Below are positions 26,857-36,212 of a stretch of DNA of 64,000 nt, piece by piece. The stretch's first letter is position 1, and each line of letters starts with the position of its first letter. Below the pieces are notes generated by a model that was not told the DNA's origin, did no database searches, and worked only from the letters and a program-made list of their open reading frames with translations. A program made the translations under genes and the position numbers. The stretch covers positions 5,426,001 through 5,490,000 of the forward strand of contig NZ_CP128540.1 in assembly GCF_021283545.2 (NCBI RefSeq), written 5' to 3'. The stretch is from Pseudomonas alloputida (lineage in GTDB: Bacteria; Pseudomonadota; Gammaproteobacteria; Pseudomonadales; Pseudomonadaceae).

Positions 26857-26865
26857 GCAGCCCTC

Positions 26866-27873
26866 CTAGTGATAGCCGTCTTCGTGGGTCACCTTGCCGC
26901 GGAACACGTAGTAGCTCCAGAAGGTATACATGAGGATAAACGGCAGGATGAACAGGGTACCCACCAGCATGAAGCCCTGGCTTTGCGGTGGCGCTGCGGC
27001 ATCCCAGATCGAAATCGACGGCGGGATGATGTTAGGCCACAGGCTGATTCCCAAGCCGCTGTAGCCAAGGAAGATCAGTACCAGCGTGAGCAGGAACGGC
27101 GTGTAGTGCGCGTTGCGTGCCACCGCTTTGAGCAACCCGTAGAAGGTCACCAGCACCAGCAGCGGTACCGGCATGAACCAGATCAGGTTGGGCATGCTGA
27201 ACCAGCGGTCGGCAATCTGCGGGTAGGCGATGGGCGTCCACAGGCTGACGATACCGATCACCACCAGCAGCACCAGCGCCAGCGGCCGGGCCATATCGTG
27301 CATCTTCTGCTGCAGCGGCCCTTCGGTCTTCATGATCAGCCAGGTGCAACCCAGCAAGGTGTAGGCCACGATCAACCCCAGCCCGCAGAATAGGCTGAAT
27401 GGGGTCAGCCAGTCCAGGGTGCCACCGGCAAAATGCCGGTCGACCACCTTGAACCCCTCCAGGAACGCGCCCAGCGCCACGCCCTGGAAGAAGGTGGCGA
27501 TCAGCGAACCCCAGATAAAAGCCTTGTCCCAGATGTGTCGTTTGTCGGCCTTGGCCTTGAAGCGGAACTCGAAGGCCACGCCTCGGAAAATCAGGCCGAT
27601 CAGCATCAGGATCAGGGGCAGGTACAGGGCCTCGAGGACCACGGCATACGCCATCGGGAAGGCCCCGAACAGTCCGGCACCGCCCAGGACCAACCAGGTT
27701 TCGTTGCCGTCCCATACCGGCGCGACAGTGTTCATCATGACATCACGGTCCTGCTCGCCCTTGACGAAGGGGAAGAGCATGCCGATCCCCAGGTCGAATC
27801 CGTCCATCACCACGTACATCATGACGCCGAAGATGATGATCACGGCCCAGATCAGTGGAAGGTCGATACCCAT
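26866..27873 (-). CDS. cioB: Cyanide-insensitive terminal oxidase subunit II (CydB family)
   Basis: The 335-residue membrane protein has the CydB-family N-terminus GIDLPLIWAVIIIFGVMMYV, then DGFDLGIGMLFPF and VWDGNETWLVLGGAGLFGAFP. With CioA it forms the quinol oxidase that reduces oxygen without proton pumping. It starts 3 bases after cioA, so the two are in one operon. Confidence 0.94.
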   Translation of the reverse strand: MGIDLPLIWAVIIIFGVMMYVVMDGFDLGIGMLFPFVKGEQDRDVMMNTVAPVWDGNETWLVLGGAGLFGAFPMAYAVVLEALYLPLILMLIGLIFRGVAFEFRFKAKADKRHIWDKAFIWGSLIATFFQGVALGAFLEGFKVVDRHFAGGTLDWLTPFSLFCGLGLIVAYTLLGCTWLIMKTEGPLQQKMHDMARPLALVLLVVIGIVSLWTPIAYPQIADRWFSMPNLIWFMPVPLLVLVTFYGLLKAVARNAHYTPFLLTLVLIFLGYSGLGISLWPNIIPPSISIWDAAAPPQSQGFMLVGTLFILPFILMYTFWSYYVFRGKVTHEDGYH

Positions 27874-27876
27874 GGT

Positions 27877-29313
27877 TCAGTTCCCCTCGTTCAGGCTGGC
27901 AGAGGTGGCCTCGCGGCCATCATCGGCGGCGGACAAAGGCCGTGCCGGCGTGCGTTTCTGGCCTGGGCCTCCCGGTGTGTGCTCGTCACCCTCACCGGTT
28001 TGCGGCCCTTTGCGCACCAGGCGCATCATGTAGCCAAGGCCGGTGCCAAACAGGGCGAAGTACACCACCACGAACGCCACAAGGGTGAAGCCGAGCTGAG
28101 CGTAGCTGTGGTTGGAAACACCGTCCGCCGTGCGCATCAGGCCGTACACCACCCAGGGCTGGCGGCCAATTTCGGTGGTGAACCAGCCGGCCAGCAGTGC
28201 GACCAGCCCAGATGGGCCCATCCACAGGGCCACATGCAGGAACGGGCGTGAACTGTACAGCGTGCCGCGTTTGCGCAACCACAGGCTCCACAGGCCAACG
28301 AAGATCATCAGGAAACCAAGCCCGACCATGATCCGGAACGACCAGAACACAATGGTCGAATTAGGCCGGTCCTCGGGCGGGAACTCCTTCATCGCCGGCA
28401 CCTGCTTGTCCAGGCTGTGAGTCAGGATCAGGCTGCCGAGGGCCGGAATCTCGATCTTGAACCGGGTAGTCTCGGCCTCCATGTCGGGAATGCCGAACAG
28501 GATCAGTGGAGTCGGCTCACCGGGCACGTTCTCCCAGTGGCCTTCGATCGCAGCAATTTTCACCGGCTGGTGCTTGAGGGTATTGAGGCCGTGGAAATCG
28601 CCGATCACTGCCTGAATCGGGGCGACGATCAATGCCATCCACATGGCCATCGACAGCATCTTGCGTACAGCCGGGTTGTCACGCCCGCGCAGCAGGTGCC
28701 AGGCCGCCGAGGCACCGACGAAGAACGCGGTGGACACGAACGCGGCAGTAGCCATGTGCATCAGGCGGTAGGGGAAGGAGGGGTTGAACACCACCGCAAA
28801 CCAGTCCACCGGCACCACCCGACCATCGATGATCTCGTGACCTTGCGGGGTTTGCATCCAGCTGTTGGAGGCGAGAATCCAGAAGGTAGAGACCAGCGTA
28901 CCGAGCGCTACCATCACCGTGGAGAAGAAGTGCAGACCACGGCCGACGCGGTTCCAGCCAAACAACATGACGCCCAGGAAACCGGCCTCGAGGAAGAACG
29001 CAGTCAGTACTTCGTAGGTGAGCAGCGGGCCGGTGACGGCGCCGGCAAAGTCGGAGAAGCGGCTCCAGTTGGTGCCGAACTGGTAGGCCATGACCAGGCC
29101 GGAGACGACGCCCATGCCGAAGTTGACGGCGAAGATCTTTGACCAGAAGTGATAGAGGTCACGGTAGACCTGGTTGTGGGTCCGCAGCCATAGGCCTTCG
29201 AGGACTGCCAGGTAGCTGGCCAGGCCAATGGTGATGGCCGGGAACAGGATGTGGAACGACACGGTAAAGGCAAACTGCATTCGGGCGAGCTCTAAGGCCT
29301 CTATTCCGAACAT
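27877..29313 (-). CDS. cioA: Cyanide-insensitive terminal oxidase subunit I (CydA family)
   Basis: The 478-residue heme subunit starts near the heme ligand region FAFTVSFHILFPAITIG. It contains the quinol-site motif AGWFTTEIGRQPW near residue 395. The periplasmic Q-loop is short, as in CioA rather than E. coli CydA, which suggests the cyanide-insensitive class. The operon order is cioA-cioB-DUF2474. A palindrome with an Anr-like core lies 150 bases upstream. Confidence 0.93.
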   Translation of the reverse strand: MFGIEALELARMQFAFTVSFHILFPAITIGLASYLAVLEGLWLRTHNQVYRDLYHFWSKIFAVNFGMGVVSGLVMAYQFGTNWSRFSDFAGAVTGPLLTYEVLTAFFLEAGFLGVMLFGWNRVGRGLHFFSTVMVALGTLVSTFWILASNSWMQTPQGHEIIDGRVVPVDWFAVVFNPSFPYRLMHMATAAFVSTAFFVGASAAWHLLRGRDNPAVRKMLSMAMWMALIVAPIQAVIGDFHGLNTLKHQPVKIAAIEGHWENVPGEPTPLILFGIPDMEAETTRFKIEIPALGSLILTHSLDKQVPAMKEFPPEDRPNSTIVFWSFRIMVGLGFLMIFVGLWSLWLRKRGTLYSSRPFLHVALWMGPSGLVALLAGWFTTEIGRQPWVVYGLMRTADGVSNHSYAQLGFTLVAFVVVYFALFGTGLGYMMRLVRKGPQTGEGDEHTPGGPGQKRTPARPLSAADDGREATSASLNEGN

Positions 29314-29656
29314 GGTGCTTCCTCTTCAGATAATCCGGCGTCCGGGCTTGTGGCCCCAGTCGCCCACTGCCCCCACTGGGTCGAGTACGGCGTGTTGGAA
29401 TTGTTCTGTTCGATCGCAGGGATTCCGGCCAGACGGCCAATTCATTGATCTGGAACGATTGACCCAGATCAATGAATGCTAGGAAGCATAGTCCCGAATG
29501 GCCCGGTGGGCCGTGTGGTGGATTGCCGCGTGACCTGTTGCCTCACCCTCTTTGATTAGCAGTGGAAAAGTGCCGACCTGAGCAAACAGTAACCGCTTGT
29601 TACAAACAGATGATACGCTGCGCCCCCCTCTACTGCGCCGAGGCCCCTGGTTTCCG
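29314..29656. promoter_or_regulatory. Divergent regulatory gap between cioA and the MFS gene
   Basis: This 343-base gap has no gene. Its main feature is the palindrome at 29440-29477 described separately. No clear sigma70 promoter was identified for either gene. Confidence 0.6.
29440..29477. promoter_or_regulatory. Long palindrome containing an Anr/FNR-type box
   Basis: ATTCATTGATCTGG (29440-29453) and CCAGATCAATGAAT (29464-29477) are perfect 14-base inverted arms around a 10-base spacer. Within it, TTGACCCAGATCAA (29459-29472) fits the Anr/FNR consensus TTGAT-N4-ATCAA with one mismatch. Anr represses cioAB in P. aeruginosa, so a regulatory role is likely. Confidence 0.6.
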
Positions 29657-30877
29657 ATGTCCGATTCCGCACCGCAGTTGTTGCGTCACCATCGTCCTTT
29701 TCTGGCCTTCTGGCTGGCCCGCGTGTTCACCGCCAGCGGCTTCCAGATGCTCACCGTGGCCATCGGCTGGCACCTCTACCAATTGACCGGCAACGTCCTG
29801 GACCTGGGCCTGGTCGGCCTGGTCGAGTTCGCCCCACGGGTGCTGTTCATGCTGCACACCGGCCATGTCGCCGACCGCTATGACAGGCGCAAGGTCGCCG
29901 CCTTGTGCCAGAGCCTCCAGGGGCTGATTGCCCTGGCGCTGGCGGTGGGCAGTGCCACCGACAACGTCACCCGCGAACTGATCTTTGCTCTGGCCTTCCT
30001 GCTCGGCGCCAGCCGCTCATTCGAAATGCCGGCAACCCAGGCGCTGTTGCCCAATGTGGTACCGGCCGGGCTGTTCCCGCGGGCAGTGGCGGCGTCGGCC
30101 TCGGCCACCCAGTCGGCGACCATCGTGGCGCCGGCGGTGGGCGGATTCCTGTATGCCTTTGGCAGCATGTGGGTGTACGGCCCGACGGTGGCCTTGTACG
30201 CCATTGCCTGCGTGCTGACCCTGAGCCTGCAGGCGCGCGGCCAGGTCGCCCAGCGCGGGCGCGCCAGCATCGAATCGCTGCTGGCTGGCATCCGCTTCAT
30301 TCGCAGCCGGCCCGACATCCTCGGCGCCATCTCGCTGGACCTGTTCGCCGTATTGTTGGGCGGAGCCACCGCCTTGCTGCCGGTATTTGCCAAGGACATC
30401 CTGCTGACCGGGCCGATGGGCCTTGGCCTGTTGCGCTCGGCGCCAGCGGTGGGAGCATTGCTGATGTCGCTCTGGTTGGCGCGCTTCCCGTTCCAGCGCA
30501 ACGTCGGGCGGACGATGTTCACTGCGGTCGGCGTGTTCGGCGTGGCGACCATCGCCTTCGGCCTGTCGACCTCGTTCTGGTTCTCGCTGGCGGTACTGGT
30601 GGTACTGGGTGCGGCAGACATGATCAGCATGGTCATTCGCAGTTCGTTCGTGCAGCTGGAGACACCGGATGAAATGCGTGGGCGGGTCAGCGCAGTGAAC
30701 GGCCTGTTCATCGGTGCCTCGAACCAGCTCGGTGAGTTCGAATCGGGGGTGACCGCGCACTGGTTTGGTACAGTGCCGGCGGTGGTGCTGGGCGGGGTGG
30801 GCACTTTGGTGGTGACCGGGGTGTGGATAAAACTGTTCCCTACCCTGGCCAAGCGGGACCGGTTGCATAACGGGTGA
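29657..30877 (+). CDS. MFS transporter, EntS-like exporter family
   Basis: The 406-residue protein has about 12 membrane helices and the MFS loop motif GHVADRYDRRKVAAL after helix 2. It resembles the MFS_3/EntS group of exporters. I start at the ATG at 29657 (MSDSAPQLLRHHRP); the upstream extension is not typical. The substrate is unknown. It is divergent from cioA. Confidence 0.87.
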   Translation: MSDSAPQLLRHHRPFLAFWLARVFTASGFQMLTVAIGWHLYQLTGNVLDLGLVGLVEFAPRVLFMLHTGHVADRYDRRKVAALCQSLQGLIALALAVGSATDNVTRELIFALAFLLGASRSFEMPATQALLPNVVPAGLFPRAVAASASATQSATIVAPAVGGFLYAFGSMWVYGPTVALYAIACVLTLSLQARGQVAQRGRASIESLLAGIRFIRSRPDILGAISLDLFAVLLGGATALLPVFAKDILLTGPMGLGLLRSAPAVGALLMSLWLARFPFQRNVGRTMFTAVGVFGVATIAFGLSTSFWFSLAVLVVLGAADMISMVIRSSFVQLETPDEMRGRVSAVNGLFIGASNQLGEFESGVTAHWFGTVPAVVLGGVGTLVVTGVWIKLFPTLAKRDRLHNG

Positions 30878-30887
30878 TGGGTCACCT

Positions 30888-30935
30888 GTGCCCGCCGCTT
30901 CGCGGGCAAGCCCGCGCCTACGGGGGAACTTCCCC
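30888..30935. repeat. Single REP-like palindrome
   Basis: GCCGCTTCGCGGGCAAGCCC with a following short inverse segment lies between the MFS and purine-permease genes. It is one REP unit. Confidence 0.7.
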
Positions 30936-31106
30936 GCACAGGGCCAGAAAAACCCATTCCCCAACGGCCATAGGCCCCCGCCATGCATGCTGGTATGATG
31001 CGCGGCTTTTTTCCTCCCCACACAAAACCACGGCATCCGGTACGGTCTGTGCTTTGCTGTTGGGGTCGATACATTCATGGCGCCGGGGGCGCCTTGGGGA
31101 GCGGGC

Positions 31107-32402
31107 ATGCTGGAAAGGCTGTTTCAACTAAGAGCACACAACACCAACGTGCGCACCGAGATTCTCGCGGGCGTCACCACCTTCCTGGCCATGGCCTACA
31201 TCCTGTTCGTCAACCCGAGCATCCTCGGCGAGACCGGCATGGACAAGGGCGCGATCTTCGTCGCCACCTGCCTGGCAGCGGCCATCGGCTCCGCCACCAT
31301 GGGCCTGATTGCCAACTACCCGATCGCCCTGGCACCGGGCATGGGCCTGAACGCGTTCTTCACCTACACCGTGGTGCTGCACATGGGCCACACCTGGCAG
31401 GTGGCACTGGGTGCCGTGTTCCTGTCGGCGGTGATGTTCTTCCTGCTGTCGATCTTCCGCATCCGCGAGTGGATCGTGAACAGCATCCCGCTGCCGCTGC
31501 GTTCGGCGATTGCCGCCGGCATTGGCCTGTTCCTGGCATTGATCGCCCTGCATAACGCCGGCATCGTCGTCGATAACCCAGCCACTTTGGTGGGCATGGG
31601 CGACCTCAAGCAGCCGTCGGTGATTCTCGCCACACTGGGCTTTTTCCTGATCGTCGGCCTTGAGTCGCTGAAAGTGCGCGGCGCGGTGTTGATCGGCATC
31701 CTGGCCGTCACCGTCGCGTCGATCGCCATGGGCGTCACGCCGTTCGGCGGGATCGTGTCGATGCCACCTTCACTGGCACCCACCTTCCTGCAGCTGGACA
31801 TCGCCGGTGCCCTCGATGTGGGCCTGATCAGCGTGATCTTCGCGTTCCTGTTCGTCGACCTGTTCGACAACTCCGGCACCCTGATCGCCGTGGCCAAGCG
31901 CGCCGGCCTGATGGGCAAGGACGGCCACATGCCGAAGATGGGCCGCGCCCTGATCGCCGACAGCACCGCCGCCATGGCCGGCTCCCTGCTGGGCACCTCG
32001 ACCACCACCAGCTATATCGAGTCCGCTGCGGGTGTGAGCGCCGGTGGCCGCACCGGCCTGACGGCCATCGTGGTTGCCGTGCTGTTCCTGCTGGCGCTGT
32101 TCTTTGCCCCACTGGCCGGTAGCGTGCCCGCCTTCGCCACCGCTCCGGCGCTGCTGTTCGTCGCGGTACTGATGGCCTCGGGCCTGGCGGAAATAAACTG
32201 GGACGACGTCACCGAAGCCGCACCGGTGGTGGTAACTGCCTTGGCCATGCCGCTGACGTACTCGATCGCCAATGGTATCGCCTTCGGCTTCATCGCCTGG
32301 ACCGCCGTCAAGTTGATCTCGGGCCGCCACCGCGAACTCAACTCGGCCCTGGTGATCCTTTCCATCCTGTTCGTCATCAAGCTAGGCTGGTTCAACGCAT
32401 GA
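31107..32402 (+). CDS. AzgA-type purine (adenine/guanine/hypoxanthine) permease
   Basis: The 431-residue NCS2 permease of the AzgA/COG2252 group has the family N-terminus [20 protein letters not shown] and the segments [13 protein letters not shown] and [18 protein letters not shown]. It should import purine bases by proton symport. I start at the ATG at 31107 with GGAG about 7 bases upstream. Its stop overlaps the trmA start (ATGA), so the two genes are coupled. Confidence 0.92.
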   Translation: MLERLFQLRAHNTNVRTEILAGVTTFLAMAYILFVNPSILGETGMDKGAIFVATCLAAAIGSATMGLIANYPIALAPGMGLNAFFTYTVVLHMGHTWQVALGAVFLSAVMFFLLSIFRIREWIVNSIPLPLRSAIAAGIGLFLALIALHNAGIVVDNPATLVGMGDLKQPSVILATLGFFLIVGLESLKVRGAVLIGILAVTVASIAMGVTPFGGIVSMPPSLAPTFLQLDIAGALDVGLISVIFAFLFVDLFDNSGTLIAVAKRAGLMGKDGHMPKMGRALIADSTAAMAGSLLGTSTTTSYIESAAGVSAGGRTGLTAIVVAVLFLLALFFAPLAGSVPAFATAPALLFVAVLMASGLAEINWDDVTEAAPVVVTALAMPLTYSIANGIAFGFIAWTAVKLISGRHRELNSALVILSILFVIKLGWFNA

Positions 32403-33484
32403 GTGCTGCTTTCGACCCCTCCTCCTACGCCACCCAGCTGGATGCCAAAGTGGCCCGGCTGCGCGAGCTGCTGGCACCGTTCGGCGCGCCGGAACCGGCT
32501 GTTTTCGACTCACCGCGCGAGCATTACCGCCTGCGCGCCGAGTTCCGCCTGTGGCGCGAGGATGGCCAGCGCCACTACGCCATGTTCGCCCCGGGCGAGA
32601 AGCACAAGGCAATCCTGATCGACGATTTCCCCATTGCCAGCGAACGCATCAACGCGTTGATGCCGCGCCTGAAGGCAGCCTGGCAGGCCAGCGAAGAACT
32701 GGGCAACCGCCTGTTCCAGGTGGAGTTCCTCACCACCCTGGCTGGCGATGCGATGATCACGATGTGCTATCACCGCCCGCTGGACGAGGCCTGGGAAGTG
32801 GAAGCACGGCAACTGGCTGAAGCGCTGGGGGTGAGCGTCATCGGCCGCTCCAAGGGCAAGCGCCTGGTTATCGGCCGCGACTACGCGGTGGAAAAGCTTG
32901 ATGTGGCTGGCCGCGTGTTCAGTTACCGCCAGCCGGAGGGTGCGTTCACCCAGCCCAACGGCGCAGTGAACCAGAAGATGCTCAGCTGGGCCTTCGAGGC
33001 CATTGGCGAGCGTGAGGATGACCTGCTGGAGCTGTATTGCGGCAACGGCAACTTCACCCTGCCGCTGGCCACGCGTGTACGCCAGGTGCTGGCCACCGAA
33101 ATCAGCAAGACGTCGGTCAATGCCGCCCTGAGCAACCTTGACGAAAACGCTGTGGATAACGTGCGGCTGGTACGTTTGTCGGCAGAGGAGCTGACCCAGG
33201 CACTGAATGAGGTGCGGCCGTTCCGTCGCCTGGAAGGCATCGACCTGAAGAGTTATCAGTTCGGTACCGTGTTCGTCGACCCACCGCGTGCGGGGATGGA
33301 CCCGGATACCTGCGAGCTGACCCGGCGTTTCGAGCGCATTCTGTACATCTCGTGCAACCCGGAAACGCTGGCAGCGAACATTGCCCAGTTGCAGGACACC
33401 CACCGCATCGAGCGCTGTGCATTGTTTGACCAGTTCCCGTATACCCACCATATGGAGAGTGGGGTTCTGCTGGTTCGGCGCTGA
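32399..33484 (+). CDS. trmA: tRNA (uracil-5-)-methyltransferase TrmA
   Basis: The 361-residue enzyme methylates U54 of tRNA to ribothymidine. The SAM-binding [14 protein letters not shown], the [11 protein letters not shown] segment and the nucleophile Cys319 in ISCNPETL are all present. The length matches E. coli TrmA. It overlaps the upstream permease gene by 4 bases. Confidence 0.96.
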   Translation: MSAAFDPSSYATQLDAKVARLRELLAPFGAPEPAVFDSPREHYRLRAEFRLWREDGQRHYAMFAPGEKHKAILIDDFPIASERINALMPRLKAAWQASEELGNRLFQVEFLTTLAGDAMITMCYHRPLDEAWEVEARQLAEALGVSVIGRSKGKRLVIGRDYAVEKLDVAGRVFSYRQPEGAFTQPNGAVNQKMLSWAFEAIGEREDDLLELYCGNGNFTLPLATRVRQVLATEISKTSVNAALSNLDENAVDNVRLVRLSAEELTQALNEVRPFRRLEGIDLKSYQFGTVFVDPPRAGMDPDTCELTRRFERILYISCNPETLAANIAQLQDTHRIERCALFDQFPYTHHMESGVLLVRR

Positions 33485-33489
33485 TCGTT

Positions 33490-33612
33490 GTATTGCCGGG
33501 GCTGCTTTGCAGCCCATTCGCGGGCAAGCCCGCTCCGACATTGATCGGCGTCGGTGTACGCAGATCGTTGTAGGAGCGGGCTTGCCCGCGAATGGGCCGC
33601 AGAGCGGCCCCA
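33490..33612. repeat. REP palindrome pair
   Basis: TTCGCGGGCAAGCCCGCTCC and the inverted GGAGCGGGCTTGCCCGCGAA, with outer GGGGCTGC/GCGGCCCC arms, separate the convergent trmA and pcaG genes. Confidence 0.9.
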
Positions 33613-33621
33613 AGCTTCACC

Positions 33622-34227
33622 TCAGAAGTCGAAGAAGACGGTCTCCCCTTCCCCCTGAATGCGGATATCAAAGCGGTACGCCGTCTTCCCATCCACTTCG
33701 CAACGCTTGGCAATCAAGGTTTCACGCCGCTGCGGCTGCTCGATCAGGTTGAGCACCGGGCACTTGGCATTGGCCTGGGCCTCATCATCGAAATACAGGC
33801 GCGTGTGCAGGTGGATGTTGATGCCACGGGCAAACAGGCTGATGTTGATGTGCGGCGCCATCGGCACGCCAGCAGCGTTGTTCACCACACCCGGCTTGAC
33901 CGTTTGCAGCGTCCACTCACCGGCATCGAAGGTGGTAGCCGTGCGGCCAAAGCTGTTGAAGGCGTTTTCCAGGTTGTAGGCATCCTGGTACTCACCGTTG
34001 GCGTCGGCCTGCCACACTTCCAGGAACGAGTCGCGCACCAGGTGGCCGTTTCCGTCATATACGTGGCCGATCAGCAGAATGTGCTCGCCCGGGGCGTCTG
34101 GCTTGGCCAGGCAGTTCCAGATTTCCTGGTCGCGGGTCGGGTTGCCGGCGGCTTCCAGGGCCAGGCCGATGTGCACGTAGGGGCCGGCAGTCTGCGAAGG
34201 GGTTTCCGGCAGCAGTTCGATTGGCAT
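33622..34227 (-). CDS. pcaG: Protocatechuate 3,4-dioxygenase alpha subunit
   Basis: The 201-residue subunit has the intradiol-dioxygenase fold (TPSQTAGPYVHIGLAL, SFLEVWQADANGEY, GINIHLHTRLYFDDE) but lacks the full iron-ligand set, as expected for PcaG. With PcaH it opens protocatechuate to beta-carboxy-muconate in the beta-ketoadipate pathway. I start at the ATG at 34227. It follows pcaH by 10 bases. Confidence 0.97.
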   Translation of the reverse strand: MPIELLPETPSQTAGPYVHIGLALEAAGNPTRDQEIWNCLAKPDAPGEHILLIGHVYDGNGHLVRDSFLEVWQADANGEYQDAYNLENAFNSFGRTATTFDAGEWTLQTVKPGVVNNAAGVPMAPHINISLFARGINIHLHTRLYFDDEAQANAKCPVLNLIEQPQRRETLIAKRCEVDGKTAYRFDIRIQGEGETVFFDF

Positions 34228-34237
34228 GGCGGGGTCC

Positions 34238-34957
34238 TCAGCAGTTTTCGAAGTGGGTCTTGCGCTGGCCGCGCAGCACGATGTCAAAGCGGTAGGCCAG
34301 GCAGTCCATCGGGTTGGCGTTGCTCATGTCGAGCTTGGCGATCAACTGCTGCACGGCTTGCGGGTTGGCGATCGACTTGACGATCGGGCACATCGGGATC
34401 AGCGGGTCACCTTCGAAGTACAACTGGGTGATCAGCTTGGTGGCGATCGATGGGCCGCTGATGGCGAAGTGGATATGCGCCGGGCGCCAGTCGTTCGGGC
34501 CGTTGCGCCATGGGTACGGGCCCGGCTTGATGGTGCGGAAGCTGTAATAGCCGTCACGGTCGGTCAGACACCGCCCAACACCACCGAAGTTCGGGTCCAG
34601 GGGCGCCAGGTAGCGATCGTTCTTGTGGCGATAGCGGCCGCCGGCGTTGGCTTGCCACATCTCCACCAAAGTGTTCGGCACAGGCTTGCCGTACTGGTCG
34701 ACGACACGGCCGGCGACGATGATGCGCTCGCCAATGGGCAGGCCACCGTTATTGAAGTTCAGCAGCAGGTCATGGTCGTGGGCGCCGAAGCCCAGATGGG
34801 AAAAGTCCGGACCAGTGGTTTCGCTGATCGACTGCGGAATGCTGACCAGTGCCTGGCGCGGCGAGCGGGCAACGGAGGTCTTGTAGTCAGGCGTAAGGGC
34901 TTTAGGGTGCCAGTTGCGATCACGGATCACGAAGCGGCTGTTGTCCTGGGCGGGCAT
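34238..34957 (-). CDS. pcaH: Protocatechuate 3,4-dioxygenase beta subunit
   Basis: The 239-residue catalytic subunit binds non-heme Fe(III). The expected ligands are present: the tyrosine in [11 protein letters not shown], the tyrosine in [12 protein letters not shown], and two histidines in RPAHIHFAI. pcaHG is the operon. A perfect palindrome of the PcaQ type lies about 104 bases upstream of the start, in the gap shared with the zinc-peptidase gene. Confidence 0.97.
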   Translation of the reverse strand: MPAQDNSRFVIRDRNWHPKALTPDYKTSVARSPRQALVSIPQSISETTGPDFSHLGFGAHDHDLLLNFNNGGLPIGERIIVAGRVVDQYGKPVPNTLVEMWQANAGGRYRHKNDRYLAPLDPNFGGVGRCLTDRDGYYSFRTIKPGPYPWRNGPNDWRPAHIHFAISGPSIATKLITQLYFEGDPLIPMCPIVKSIANPQAVQQLIAKLDMSNANPMDCLAYRFDIVLRGQRKTHFENC

Positions 34958-35060
34958 GCCGGTTTCCTCTCTTGGAATTGTGAGAACGCCTGGGCGTGGC
35001 AGGCGGACTTGCAGTTTCCGGCAGGTCGCGCGTGATGAATATTGAAATCGACCAACTCAT

Positions 35061-35080
35061 ACATAACCAAATGGTTATGT
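35061..35080. promoter_or_regulatory. PcaQ-type operator upstream of pcaHG
   Basis: ACATAACCA-AA-TGGTTATGT is a perfect 20-base palindrome. Its core ATAACC-N4-GGTTAT matches the PcaQ (LysR-type) site ATAACC-N4-GGTTAA described in rhizobia. It lies between divergent pcaH and the metallopeptidase gene. Confidence 0.6.
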
Positions 35081-35156
35081 CTTAACACCTTTGCCTGACA
35101 CCAGCCGCTTTCCTGAACTAATCTTTGTCTTCTTGTTTCACGCTCGGAGAGCATTC

Positions 35157-36041
35157 ATGGAATGGCGAAAAGGCCGACGCAGCGACAACGTGGTCGATGC
35201 CCGGGGCGAAGGTGGCGGTGGCGGCATGCGCTTCGGCGGCGGCAAGGGGCTGGGGCTCGGGGCGATTCTGCTGATCGTCGGCATCGGCTGGCTCACCGGG
35301 CAGGACCCGCTGCAGATTCTTGGCCAGCTCACCGGCCAGCTGGAGCAACAGCAAACGGCCCCCAGTGGTACAAGCGCCAAGGCCCCCCCGGCCAACGACC
35401 AGCAGGCCGAGTTCGTCGCCTCGATTCTGGGCGACACCGAGGACACCTGGAAAGCCCTGTTCGCCCAGGCCGGCAAACAATACCGTGACCCCAAACTGGT
35501 CCTGTTCAGCGGCCAGGTCAATTCGGCCTGTGGTTTTGCCTCGGCAGCGGTCGGGCCGTTCTATTGCCCGGCGGACCAGCGGGTGTACCTGGACATGTCG
35601 TTCTTCCGCGAAATGGAAACCCGCTTCGCTGCAGCGGGCGACTTCGCCCAGGCCTACGTGATCGCCCACGAAATCGGTCACCATGTGCAGACACTGCTGG
35701 GCGTTTCGGCCAAGGTGGATGCCGCACGACGCGCCGGCCAGCGCATGGAGGGCGACAACGGCCTGTTGGTGCGCCAGGAGTTGCAGGCTGACTGCCTGGC
35801 CGGGGTATGGGCCTACCAGGCGCAGAAACGCCTGAACTGGCTGGAGCCAGGCGATGTCGAGGAAGCGCTGAATGCGGCCAATGCCATTGGCGACGACCGC
35901 CTGCAGCAGCAAGGCCGCGGCCGCGTAGTGCCGGACTCCTTCACCCATGGCACTTCCGCGCAGCGGGTGCGTTGGTTCAAGATCGGGTTTGCCGAAGGTG
36001 AAGTGAACCGCTGCGACACCTTCAGCGCACGCACCCTCTGA
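35157..36041 (+). CDS. YpfJ-family neutral zinc metallopeptidase
   Basis: The 294-residue protein begins MEWRKGRRSDNVVDARG, the YpfJ family N-terminus. One membrane helix (LGLGAILLIVGIGWL) anchors it, and the zinc motif HEIGHH is at residues 171-176 in the downstream domain. The physiological substrate is unknown. The ATG at 35157 follows GGAGAGC. Confidence 0.92.
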   Translation: MEWRKGRRSDNVVDARGEGGGGGMRFGGGKGLGLGAILLIVGIGWLTGQDPLQILGQLTGQLEQQQTAPSGTSAKAPPANDQQAEFVASILGDTEDTWKALFAQAGKQYRDPKLVLFSGQVNSACGFASAAVGPFYCPADQRVYLDMSFFREMETRFAAAGDFAQAYVIAHEIGHHVQTLLGVSAKVDAARRAGQRMEGDNGLLVRQELQADCLAGVWAYQAQKRLNWLEPGDVEEALNAANAIGDDRLQQQGRGRVVPDSFTHGTSAQRVRWFKIGFAEGEVNRCDTFSARTL

Positions 36042-36212
36042 TCCCAGGCCCAACAGGGACCAAGTGAGACCATCTGCTGATATTTTGCTGAAAAAGCGTT
36101 TCAGCTTCCCCAATCACGGCCGATAACCCCTGCACGAATCAGCGGGCATCCAGAACAACAACGCCTGGCGATCGAAGATCAAGAGAGCGAAATCAACTTC
36201 TGGAGAGCGTGC

